38,887 bases of DNA, from contig CAZWCX010000071.1 in the NCBI GenBank assembly GCA_964632945.1, forward strand, positions 1 to 38,887, written 5' to 3'. Source of the stretch: CAZWCX01 sp964632945 (GTDB taxonomy: Bacteria > Planctomycetota > MHYJ01 > WSZJ01 > CAZWCX01). Made by a program: the position numbers and the translations under genes. Shown here piece by piece: positions 19,044 to 26,135 of the stretch. The notes beneath the pieces are model-generated. The model saw nothing but the letters and a program-made list of their open reading frames with translations, ran no database searches and was not told the origin of the DNA. How positions within the stretch are numbered: the first letter of the stretch is position 1; every line of letters begins with the position of its first letter.

Positions 19044-21191
19044 TCACCTCCCTTCGGGAATCACCCACCATACCGGCGTTTCCCTCGTGCCCAGATTTCC
19101 AAGGTATGCGCGATTCTTGAAGCCGCCCTGTGCGTCCAGCACCGGATCGGTCTCGAGCTCGGCGTGGAGGGAGAACGGCGCGCCGGGATGAATCCCCGCC
19201 TCCGCAAGATCGATCGAAAGCTCGTAGTGGCGATGGCCGAGGAACTGGCTTGCCCCCCGCGCGGAAGGCAACGCATCGTCCTCCTGCACGTCCCAGTTCT
19301 TCCACCGCTCCGCCTCGGACTGCGGCGGCGCCCCTTTCCAGCGAATCGCGGCCACCCGGCCGGCGTGGGCCACCCCGTGGCCGTCCGATACGCTCACGAG
19401 CGCGAAGCGGAGCAGCGGCGTCAGTTGGGGATGAAGGAAGAGCCGCAGTTGGTCAAACCCCGATGCCGTCCGTTCGCCACGCGCATCGCACGCTACAAAC
19501 AGGCGTTCCCCGTTCGCGAGGACGTACAGCGTCGCCGGGGCATTCTTCCCAAAGGCCACCTCGAGCGCCCCGTCCCATTCACCGGGCATGATCCGGCCGT
19601 CGATGGTGGGCGCGTTGCCGGGGACGTTCGGGATCCCCGCGACGTTCGCACCCGCCGGCGCACGGGCCGAGCGGCCCAGCGCGGCAAAGGCCTCCCGCGT
19701 CAAAGTCTCCTCTTCGAACGTCCCGCCGTCCGCGGGGCGGGGATAGTCCAGCCGGCGCCGGCGATACTCCGGATTCGCGAACTTGGCAGGGTACAGGCAC
19801 TCGATGGCGCGCTCGAATTCCCCCGCCGCGATCCGGGATCGTGCTTCCTTCATCCACGCCTGCCACGTGCGCCCGTCGTACTCCCCTTCGACGTCGACCC
19901 TCCGCTCCGCCGGCAGAGTCCCCGCGGGGGGGCGTGCAGGGCCGGTCGGGACCACCTCGGCGGGAGGCCCCCCCGTGAGCAGGGCGGCCACGCGCAGTTC
20001 GAGCGCGCGTCCACGCAGGCCGCGGGCGAGGATTGCGCCGTCCCGACCGATCAGGAACGTGTCCGGAATGCCGCTCACGCGGAACTGCGAGACCAGGGCC
20101 CCCTTCCAGGATCGGCCGTCGAAGACCTGGCGCCACCCCACTCCTGGATTGGCCTCGAGGTAAGACTCGAGCGCATCCCGCTGCGTGTCCAGGCTGATCC
20201 CGAGGATGTCGAATCCCTGTTCGCGGTACGTGGCCCAAATCCGCTCGACGTTCGGCATCTCCTCCATGCACGGACCGCACCAAGTCGCCCAAAAGTCGAG
20301 CAGCAGCACCCGGTCGCGATAATCCGCGAGCGACACCGGCCGCCCCGCAAGGTCGATCGCCTCGAACGCGGGCGCGGGATGGCCTTCCTCCAGGTATGGC
20401 TTCGGGACCACGTCGGCGGCGGGCTCGAAGCGCGCCTCCAGTCCGTCGGCAGTAACGGAAACGAGGCGCCAGCCGCGCCCGCCCAACTCGAACGGCTCGT
20501 GGGTGGCGTAGTGTTCCGCGGAAGACGAGTCGCGCGGCAGCACGCCGTCGCCGTTCCGGTCGATCAGCAGCGCCCCCTTCTCCAGGTCGTCGAACCGTCC
20601 GTCGCCGTTGTCGTCCAGGAGCGCAAAGGGGAAGGACCGTCCTCCCAGGACGAGCGTCCCGGCCACGTGGGTTTCGCGCGTGAAAAACACGGCGTCGCGA
20701 AGTCGCGTCTTGAACCGCCAGAAGCGCACGTGATACTCGCGCTCGACCTCCCCTCCGCCGGGCTGCCGATAGGGAACCTGGACCGACGCGCCGGCATGCC
20801 ACGCGTCGGCGTTCGACTTCTCCCATGCCCCGTCGCCGTCGTTCGTCAGGTCCTCGTCGTTGTTCCGGTCGACGTAGAGGCGCGATTCCTTCCCGTCCGG
20901 ATCCTCGTCGACGACGACGGTCACGAGCGTGTCTTCCCCGTCCCCCAGCCGCAGCGCGCCGTAGAGGGGCTGCACGCAGCGGTACCGGGGCTCAGCCCGC
21001 AGAGGCTCCAGGGGCGTCGGCTGAAGCGGAATCTTGAGCGGCGGATAATAGTTCACGTCCGATCCGCGCCGGCGCTCGAGACCGCGCGCGGCGAGCGGAC
21101 CGTCCGGCGATTCCTGCGCGGGGACTCCGCAGGCGACGGTCAGGAGGAGCCAGGAGACGCAGACGATCGTGTTCGCGCGAACCGATGGCAT
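19044..21191 (-). CDS. Secreted TlpA-like thioredoxin-fold protein with acidic calcium-loop-like motifs and a CBM9-like C-terminal domain
   Basis: 715 aa. A signal peptide lies at about 1-25 (IVCVSWLLLTVACGVPA). Residues 45-260 contain three Asp/Asn-rich, EF-loop-like stretches: DRNNDEDLTNDGDG at 108-121, DDNGDGRFDDLEKG at 193-206, and DRNGDG at 211-216. The redoxin domain spans about 272-405 with active-site CGPC at 305-308 (FWATWCGPCMEE) and a likely cis-proline at P376, matching TlpA/ResA-type extracytoplasmic disulfide reductases. From about 520 the segment APTIDGRIMPGEWDGA starts a CBM9/DOMON-like beta-sandwich. No membrane DsbD/CcdA partner or cytochrome c gene is nearby. ATG 21191 has GGAGGG (complement of 21199-21204), 7 nt away, and a divergent promoter. 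Probably an envelope thiol-redox protein that binds a carbohydrate or surface ligand; the ligand is inference. Confidence 0.87.
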   Translation of the reverse strand: MPSVRANTIVCVSWLLLTVACGVPAQESPDGPLAARGLERRRGSDVNYYPPLKIPLQPTPLEPLRAEPRYRCVQPLYGALRLGDGEDTLVTVVVDEDPDGKESRLYVDRNNDEDLTNDGDGAWEKSNADAWHAGASVQVPYRQPGGGEVEREYHVRFWRFKTRLRDAVFFTRETHVAGTLVLGGRSFPFALLDDNGDGRFDDLEKGALLIDRNGDGVLPRDSSSAEHYATHEPFELGGRGWRLVSVTADGLEARFEPAADVVPKPYLEEGHPAPAFEAIDLAGRPVSLADYRDRVLLLDFWATWCGPCMEEMPNVERIWATYREQGFDILGISLDTQRDALESYLEANPGVGWRQVFDGRSWKGALVSQFRVSGIPDTFLIGRDGAILARGLRGRALELRVAALLTGGPPAEVVPTGPARPPAGTLPAERRVDVEGEYDGRTWQAWMKEARSRIAAGEFERAIECLYPAKFANPEYRRRRLDYPRPADGGTFEEETLTREAFAALGRSARAPAGANVAGIPNVPGNAPTIDGRIMPGEWDGALEVAFGKNAPATLYVLANGERLFVACDARGERTASGFDQLRLFLHPQLTPLLRFALVSVSDGHGVAHAGRVAAIRWKGAPPQSEAERWKNWDVQEDDALPSARGASQFLGHRHYELSIDLAEAGIHPGAPFSLHAELETDPVLDAQGGFKNRAYLGNLGTRETPVWWVIPEGR

Positions 21192-21224
21192 CGGGAATCC
21201 CTCCGGCAAGGAGAACTCGCTGCC

Positions 21225-21253
21225 AGCGTAGGAGGGGGAGGCGTGATTTGCAA
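21225..21253 (-). promoter_or_regulatory. Predicted promoter of the TlpA-like gene
   Basis: On the minus strand TTGCAA (complement of 21248-21253) and TACGCT (complement of 21225-21230) are exactly 17 bp apart. Transcription would start near 21218, giving a leader of about 27 nt that contains the ribosome site. The same TACGCT -10 occurs upstream of 23741. Confidence 0.55.
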
Positions 21254-21281
21254 GGCGGATCCCGAGGGCAGGAGCGGAAAC

Positions 21282-21310
21282 TTGGCCGGCGCGGGCGGCG
21301 TTGTTAGAAT
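21282..21310 (+). promoter_or_regulatory. Predicted promoter of the UbiD-family gene
   Basis: TTGGCC at 21282-21287 and TAGAAT at 21305-21310 are 17 bp apart. RNA would start near 21317, about 37 nt before GTG 21354. It is back-to-back with the divergent promoter of the TlpA-like gene. Confidence 0.55.
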
Positions 21311-21353
21311 CCGGGAATTCCGTTTGACCGCCCCCCCCCGCCCGGAGACCCAC

Positions 21354-23162
21354 GTGGGCGCCGCGCGTTTCCGCAACCTGCGCGAGTTCCTCGACCCGCT
21401 TCGCCGCGGCGGCGACCTCGCCGTCATCGCCGCGCCGGTCGACCCGCGGCTCGAACTCGCCGAGATCCACCGGCGCGTCATCGCCGCCGGCGGGCCCGCG
21501 CTCCTCTTCACGCGGGTGAACGGATCCGACTTCCCCGTGGTTACAAACCTCTTCGGCTCGCGCCGCCGGGCCGAACTCGCCTTCGGCCCTCGGCCGCAAC
21601 AGTGGATCCGGCGCCTGGTCGAGCTCGCCCACACCCTCGTTCCGCCGACTCTCGGCAAGCTCTGGGGCGCGCGCGACGTCGCCTTCGACCTCCTCCGCAT
21701 CGGCACGCGTCCTCGCTCGCGCGGGCCGGTTTCCGAGCGCGTGACGTCCGACGTCCGCCTCGACCGCCTTCCCGCCTTGACCTCGTGGTCCCAGGACGGC
21801 GGACCGTTCCTCACCCTGCCCCTGGTCCACACGCGCCACCCGGTCACCGGCGTCCCCAACCTCGGCCTGTACCGGATGCAGGTGTACGACTCCCGCACCA
21901 CCGGGATGCACTGGCAGATCGGCAAGGGCGGCGGATTCCATCATGCCGCCGCCGAGGCGCGCGGCGAAGCCCTGCCGGTCACCGTCTTCCTCGGCGGCCC
22001 GCCGGCGCTCATCCTGGCCGCGATCGCGCCGCTGCCCGAAAACGTCCCGGAATTGATGCTCGCCTCTTTGATCGCCGGTGAACGTCTCGACGTCGTCGCC
22101 GGCCCGGCCGAACACGCGCTGGTCTCCGAGTGCGAGTTCGCCCTCGTCGGCCGCGTGAAACCGGGAGAGCGCCGCCCCGAGGGGCCGTTCGGCGACCACT
22201 ACGGCTACTATTCGCTTCGCCACGACTACCCGGTCTTCCACGTCGAGCACCTGGCGCACCGGGCGGACGCGATCTACCCGGCGACCGTCGTGGGCAAGCC
22301 GCGCCAGGAAGACTTCTTCATCGGCGACCTGCTCCAGGAACTGCTCTCGCCCCTCTTCCCGCTCGTCATGCCCGCCGTCGACGACCTCTGGTCCTACGGC
22401 GAGACCGGCTACCATTCGCTCGCCGCCGCGGTCGTCAAGCAGCGCTACCGCCGCGAGGCCATGGCTTCCGCGTTCCGCATTCTCGGCGAGGGGCAGCTCT
22501 CGCTGACGAAGTTCCTCCTCGTCGTCGATCGGCCGGTCGATCTGCGCGACTTCCGCAAGACGCTCGTGCACCTCCTCGAGCGGACGCGCCCGGAAACCGA
22601 CCTCTACGTCTTCGCCAACGTCTCGATGGACTCGCTCGACTACAACACGCCGGTCATCAACGAGGGGAGCAAGGGTGTGTGGCTGGGCCTGGGGGAGAAG
22701 ATCCGCGACCTGCCCGGGGAATTCCGCCCCGCGGTCGAGCCGCCGCCGGATGCGCGCGACGCCCGGGTCTTTTGCCCCGGCTGCCTCGTCGTCGGCGGGC
22801 CCACGGCGCGGGCCGACTCCGGCGCGGCCGCGCGCTTCGCCGCCCATCCCGCCTTCGCCGGGTGGCCGCTCGTCGTCCTCTCCGATGAGCCGATACGTGC
22901 GACCGCCAGCGCGATCAACTTCCTTTGGACCACCTTCACACGCTTCAACCCCGGCGCGGACCTGCACGCGGCGGTGAAAACCGTGACGCACAACCACGTC
23001 TCGTTCACGCCCCCGATTCTGCTCGATGCCCGGCTCAAGCCCGGCTTCCCGGAAGAGTTGGTCTGCGACGCCGACACGGCGCGACGCGTGACGGAGCGGT
23101 GGAAAGAGTATTTCCCCGGCGGGATGGCGATGGGGGACTCGGGGCGGGCGCATCTGGACTGA
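21354..23162 (+). CDS. UbiD-family prenylated-FMN-dependent decarboxylase, menaquinone (futalosine pathway, MqnL-like) type
   Basis: 602 aa, start GTG 21354 with GGAG at 21344-21347 and 6-nt spacing. UbiD enzymes are cytoplasmic decarboxylases using prenylated FMN made by a UbiX-type transferase. Diagnostic segments are HWQIGKGGGFHHA, GGPPALILAAIAPLPENVPE, PEGPFGDHYGYYSLRHDYPV, PATVVGKPRQEDFFIGD, LWSYGETGYHSLAAAVVK, RILGEGQLSLTKFLLVVD and NTPVINEGSKGVWLGLG. Length (about 600 versus about 490 aa for E. coli UbiD) and several of these match, from memory, the SCO4490-type family proposed to act after 1,4-dihydroxy-6-naphthoate formation in the futalosine menaquinone pathway. An aromatic-acid decarboxylase role cannot be excluded. 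No UbiX or other mqn gene is in the window. Its 5' gap carries divergent promoters. Confidence 0.92.
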   Translation: MGAARFRNLREFLDPLRRGGDLAVIAAPVDPRLELAEIHRRVIAAGGPALLFTRVNGSDFPVVTNLFGSRRRAELAFGPRPQQWIRRLVELAHTLVPPTLGKLWGARDVAFDLLRIGTRPRSRGPVSERVTSDVRLDRLPALTSWSQDGGPFLTLPLVHTRHPVTGVPNLGLYRMQVYDSRTTGMHWQIGKGGGFHHAAAEARGEALPVTVFLGGPPALILAAIAPLPENVPELMLASLIAGERLDVVAGPAEHALVSECEFALVGRVKPGERRPEGPFGDHYGYYSLRHDYPVFHVEHLAHRADAIYPATVVGKPRQEDFFIGDLLQELLSPLFPLVMPAVDDLWSYGETGYHSLAAAVVKQRYRREAMASAFRILGEGQLSLTKFLLVVDRPVDLRDFRKTLVHLLERTRPETDLYVFANVSMDSLDYNTPVINEGSKGVWLGLGEKIRDLPGEFRPAVEPPPDARDARVFCPGCLVVGGPTARADSGAAARFAAHPAFAGWPLVVLSDEPIRATASAINFLWTTFTRFNPGADLHAAVKTVTHNHVSFTPPILLDARLKPGFPEELVCDADTARRVTERWKEYFPGGMAMGDSGRAHLD

Positions 23163-23237
23163 GGTCCCGGGGCGAGCGATCTCCTCGGCGGTCCGACGGC
23201 AGCGGTGGTTCATGCGGCCACCGTCGGGAGGAGCGAA

Positions 23238-23642
23238 ATGGATGAAAGCGAGGAATCCCATCCCGTGCGATCCTGCTTCGGCTGCTGGCAGCCCCTCGAC
23301 GAAGTAGACGGGACGGCCTGCCCCGTCTGCGGCGCGGCCTACTCCCCGACCGATCCGGCCAGCTACTACTCGGCGCGAATTACGCCTTTCACTTGGATCG
23401 ACCGGCACATCCCGGTCGTCGTGCTGCTGACCGCCCCCTTCGTGGTCGCGTCGGGGGAGCCCCTGGCCGCGGGCGTCCCGGCGGCGGTCGGTCTCCTCAT
23501 GGTCGCGGCGCGCGCACCGTACGGGCACCTCCGCGGGCGCCGGGCGAAGGAGGCGGTCTGGACGATCGGCATCAACGTGGCGCTGGTCGTGGCGCTCTGC
23601 CTCGTCCTGGGGGGGGTGACGCTCGCGGTGGGGAGGGGGTAG
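23238..23642 (+). CDS. Small zinc-ribbon membrane protein
   Basis: 134 aa. The N-terminus carries a zinc ribbon with C13, C16, C28 and C31 (CFGCWQPLDEVDGTACPVCG). Hydrophobic segments at about 58-73, 76-92 and 106-130 predict two or three membrane helices. No catalytic motif is visible. Start ATG 23238 has a strong GGGAGGAG at 23226-23233; GTG 23205 would add 11 residues and lacks a ribosome site. It follows the UbiD gene by 75 nt without a visible terminator, so it may be transcribed from the same promoter. Function unknown. A protein with the same plan lies at 38023-38619. Confidence 0.75.
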   Translation: MDESEESHPVRSCFGCWQPLDEVDGTACPVCGAAYSPTDPASYYSARITPFTWIDRHIPVVVLLTAPFVVASGEPLAAGVPAAVGLLMVAARAPYGHLRGRRAKEAVWTIGINVALVVALCLVLGGVTLAVGRG

Positions 23643-23664
23643 GCGCGCGCGCGTGGCCCGAGGC

Positions 23665-23693
23665 TTGCGTTCCGCACTCGCGCCCGCTACGCT
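23665..23693 (+). promoter_or_regulatory. Predicted promoter upstream of the pilin-like/metalloprotease gene
   Basis: TTGCGT at 23665-23670 and TACGCT at 23688-23693 are 17 bp apart. RNA would start near 23700, about 41 nt before ATG 23741. Confidence 0.45.
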
Positions 23694-23740
23694 GTCCCCC
23701 CTTGCCCTCCGCGGGGCGCACACGCATGGGAGGATCGCAC

Positions 23741-24808
23741 ATGTTCAAGCGTCGCGGCCGCCGGCCAGCGGCCGCCAGCACGGAAACGGTGCTCATCATC
23801 GTTGCCGTCGCCGTCGTCCTCTTGGTCGGCGTCACCGTCTTCGGCCAGAAGATCGCGGCCCTGTGGAAGGGGGCCACGAAAACCATGGACCGCGGCACCC
23901 CGTTCGCCGTCGAAGCCGGGACGACCAACCTCGACGTCAATACCGACACCACGATTGCGAACCCCGGCGGCACCACCAACGAGGTCGTGGCGGCGAACCG
24001 GGCGACCCTGGGCGACCGCTTCCCGATCAGCGGCTTCGACGAGTCCTCGCGCCGCCGCGTCGAGGCGGCGATCGCCGCCCTCCCGGCCGCCCTGCGCGAG
24101 GCGGCCATCCGCGAAGTGATTCCCTCCGACGCCGACAACGCCTTCTTCCGCCCGGCCACCGTCGATGAAGAAGGCGCCCCGGCGGGCAACGGCGTGGAGA
24201 TCGGCGACTTCATTCTCAAGGCGGATTCCGACCAGGGAATCAACGACGCCATCTTCAAGCTGCGCGGCGTCAACCCGAACATTTCGTTCGAGGAAATCCT
24301 CTTCCACGAGTTCGCCCACGCCTTCGAATTCAATGGCGGGGAGGCGATCGTCAAGGGGTTCGTCGGCATCGCGTTCGAGAAGAAGCGCGCCGCCCTCGAG
24401 GCGGATCCGGAATTCCAGGCCGCCGTCGCGGAAAAGGAAGCGATCCAGGAAATCCTCCGTCAAAAGGCCGCGGAACTCGGGCTGGAGGTGGCCGAGGACG
24501 ACGTCGATCCGGACGCCTTCGATGCGGTCTTTGCGCAGAACCCGGACCTGCGCGACCGGTTCTTCGCCGTCAACCGCGAGATCACCCGCCGGGTCGAGAA
24601 GAACGGTTTCCCCAGCGTCTTCCCGGGGGACAAGCACGCCGCCGACCGCTCCAGCGAGTTCTTCGCCATCGTCCTGCAGATCGCCAAATTCCGCCCCAAG
24701 GAGTTCCAGCGCTTCCGCGAGCTCGCCAACGACGCGGATCCGTCGAACGACATCCTGACCCCGGAGGAGATCGCGTTCATCGACTCCCATCCCGAGCTGT
24801 TGCGCTGA
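23741..24808 (+). CDS. Flp-pilin-like N-terminal segment fused to a zinc metalloprotease-like domain
   Basis: 355 aa. A basic leader (MFKRRGRRPA) precedes ASTETVLII, a hydrophobic stretch (16-34) and VTVFGQKIAALWKGA. This is the layout of Flp/TadE-type pilins: basic leader, Glu at mature position 5 (E15 if cleaved after A10), hydrophobic helix, then 'VTxxGxKxxALW'. It may equally be a plain membrane anchor. Residues 150-330 form a metalloprotease-like domain with HEFAH at 189-193 and a later E306 in SSEFFAIVLQ, the HExxH...E-F-F pattern of anthrax-lethal-factor-type peptidases. The intervening helix (200-260) is charged, possibly coiled coil. ATG 23741 has GGGAGGA at 23728-23734. It precedes the BamE-like gene by 13 nt, so they form an operon. 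Substrate unknown. Confidence 0.8.
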   Translation: MFKRRGRRPAAASTETVLIIVAVAVVLLVGVTVFGQKIAALWKGATKTMDRGTPFAVEAGTTNLDVNTDTTIANPGGTTNEVVAANRATLGDRFPISGFDESSRRRVEAAIAALPAALREAAIREVIPSDADNAFFRPATVDEEGAPAGNGVEIGDFILKADSDQGINDAIFKLRGVNPNISFEEILFHEFAHAFEFNGGEAIVKGFVGIAFEKKRAALEADPEFQAAVAEKEAIQEILRQKAAELGLEVAEDDVDPDAFDAVFAQNPDLRDRFFAVNREITRRVEKNGFPSVFPGDKHAADRSSEFFAIVLQIAKFRPKEFQRFRELANDADPSNDILTPEEIAFIDSHPELLR

Positions 24809-24821
24809 AGGAGCCGCCGCC

Positions 24822-25469
24822 ATGCGTCGCATCGCCCTTTCGATCCTCGCCGTCCTGGCGCTCGCCGCGGCGCTCGCGTCGGGTCAGGGAAAGGCCAAGC
24901 CGCGCGATTGGTCCTGGCTTTCCCCCGGTCGCACCACCCGCGCGGATGTCCTCGCCCGCGTCGGCGAACCCGACGTGGTCTACCAGCGCCGGCTGAAGAA
25001 GGGAGTGCTCGAACTCGATCCGCGCTCCACGTCGTCCGGCCCGTTCGGCCGCCGCCAGCGCGTGATCGCCGCCGCGGACAAGCTCCCGGTCGAGATCCTG
25101 CAGTACTCGGCCAACGAGGGGGAGGAGCGGGACAACCTGCTCGTCTTCCACGACGGTCGGCTCGTGTACGCCCTGGTCCGGCCGCCGGAGAGCGAGCTCG
25201 CCGTGTCCGATATCGAGCGGCGGCGGGGCGAGCCGCAAATCTCGCGCATGGTCGTGGGCGACGGCTGCCTCCTGCGCGGCCACCTCGTCCTCCGCTACGA
25301 CGCCGCCCGCGTGGCCTACGTCGGGGACGAACGGAGTTCCGGATGCACCGAGTGTAAACAGATGCTGATCTGGTGCGGGCCCACGGAGTTCGGTGCTCCG
25401 CTCGAGGGCGTGGCCTGGTCGCTGCCGAAGTCGGCGTTCCCGCCGCGGAAGTCCGCCGGCGGGAAGTAA
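24822..25469 (+). CDS. Secreted protein with a BamE/SmpA-like motif
   Basis: 215 aa. A signal peptide at about 1-21 (RIALSILAVLALAAALASG) is followed by WSWLSPGRTTRADVLARVGEPD. The 'G-x-T-x-x-x-V-L-x-x-x-G-x-P-D' helix-turn matches the start of the SmpA/OmlA (BamE-like) fold, here possibly present twice (SDIERRRGEPQISRMVVG at about 128-145). Two cysteines close together in GCTECKQ could bind metal or form a disulfide. BamE-like domains occur in outer-membrane assembly lipoproteins and in many unrelated secreted proteins, so no specific function is claimed. AAGGAG immediately upstream (24809-24814), and the 13-nt gap to the preceding gene, indicate an operon. A hairpin follows the stop directly. 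Confidence 0.75.
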   Translation: MRRIALSILAVLALAAALASGQGKAKPRDWSWLSPGRTTRADVLARVGEPDVVYQRRLKKGVLELDPRSTSSGPFGRRQRVIAAADKLPVEILQYSANEGEERDNLLVFHDGRLVYALVRPPESELAVSDIERRRGEPQISRMVVGDGCLLRGHLVLRYDAARVAYVGDERSSGCTECKQMLIWCGPTEFGAPLEGVAWSLPKSAFPPRKSAGGK

Positions 25470-25492
25470 GACCCGGCCCGGCCGGTCGGGTC
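25470..25492 (+). terminator. Hairpin directly after the BamE-like gene
   Basis: GACCCGGCC (25470-25478) pairs with GGTCGGGTC (25484-25492) as a 9-bp stem with one G-T pair and a 5-nt loop, starting right after the stop codon. No T-run follows. It probably marks the end of the 23741-25469 operon. Confidence 0.45.
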
Positions 25493-25525
25493 GACGCTTC
25501 GCGTGCGGAATCCGCGACTCCGCCC

Positions 25526-25554
25526 TTGGAGGCGGGCGACGTCCCCGCTACCAT
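25526..25554 (+). promoter_or_regulatory. Predicted promoter of the cyclic-nucleotide-binding gene
   Basis: TTGGAG at 25526-25531 and TACCAT at 25549-25554 are 17 bp apart; the start would be near 25561, 36 nt before ATG 25597. It lies just after the hairpin at 25470-25492. Confidence 0.4.
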
Positions 25555-25596
25555 ACAGGACGGGTTCGCCCCCCTCACCCACCGGAGGATCGTCCC

Positions 25597-26040
25597 ATGT
25601 CGCTCGACCAGACCGAAGTTGTCCGCCGGCTCGCGCAGGTCCCGCTCTTCGGCCTCCTTTCGGACGCCGACCGCGCCGCCATCGCGGCCCACGTCACGGA
25701 GCAGGAGTGCGCCTCCGAGGAGGCGATCGTCCGTGAGGGGGATCCCGGCGACGCCATGTTCGTCGTCGTGAGCGGCCGCGTCGTCGTCGCCAAGGAGCAG
25801 GACGGCGCGCGCAACGTCGTCTCCATGCTGGAGCAGGGCCAGGCCTTCGGCGAGCTGTCGCTCTTCGACGGCGAACCGCGCTCGGCCTCCGTCACGGCCG
25901 TCGAGCCCGCCACGGTGCTCCGGCTCGAACGGGACGCCTTCCTCGAACTCGTGCGCCGGAACCCCGATCTCACGCTGGCGCTCCTCCGACTTCTGGCCCA
26001 GCGGCTGCGCACGACGACCACCCTCTACACGACCGTGTGA
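25597..26040 (+). CDS. Stand-alone cyclic-nucleotide-binding (CAP_ED) domain protein
   Basis: 147 aa consisting of one cNMP-binding domain (about 15-130) with no DNA-binding helix-turn-helix, so it is not a classical CRP. The phosphate-binding cassette FGELSLFDGEPRSASVTA (84-101) has the canonical Glu (E86) and Arg (R95) that contact the cyclic nucleotide ribose and phosphate in CAP and PKA regulatory subunits, so cAMP or cGMP binding is plausible. The N-terminal VVRRLAQVPLFGLLSDADR is typical of the family. ATG 25597 has GGAGGA at 25584-25589. It is followed after 95 nt by the TPR kinase on the same strand; a regulatory link is tempting but not shown. No cyclase gene is in the window. Confidence 0.93.
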   Translation: MSLDQTEVVRRLAQVPLFGLLSDADRAAIAAHVTEQECASEEAIVREGDPGDAMFVVVSGRVVVAKEQDGARNVVSMLEQGQAFGELSLFDGEPRSASVTAVEPATVLRLERDAFLELVRRNPDLTLALLRLLAQRLRTTTTLYTTV

Positions 26041-26098
26041 GGCGTCGCGATGCCGGTCGCCCGGGGAGTCGGGCCGACCCCGGGCTGTTGGCGTGACC

Positions 26099-26128
26099 TT
26101 GATCGGCGGCTTCTCCTCCGACTATCAT
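26099..26128 (+). promoter_or_regulatory. Predicted promoter giving a leaderless mRNA for the TPR kinase
   Basis: TTGATC at 26099-26104 and TATCAT at 26123-26128 are 18 bp apart. The expected RNA start (about 26135) coincides with ATG 26136. The bases before this ATG (ATCCCCTCC) contain no ribosome site. Confidence 0.55.
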
Positions 26129-26135
26129 CCCCTCC

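Noticed and set aside
18924..21353. An upstream extension of the UbiD frame giving a 1412-residue protein.
   Set aside because: The extra 800 residues are antisense to the TlpA-like gene. GTG 21354 has a ribosome site and a promoter just upstream.
21192..23723. An upstream extension of the TlpA-like frame on the minus strand (1559 residues).
   Set aside because: It is antisense to the UbiD gene and would bury the signal peptide that begins at 21191.
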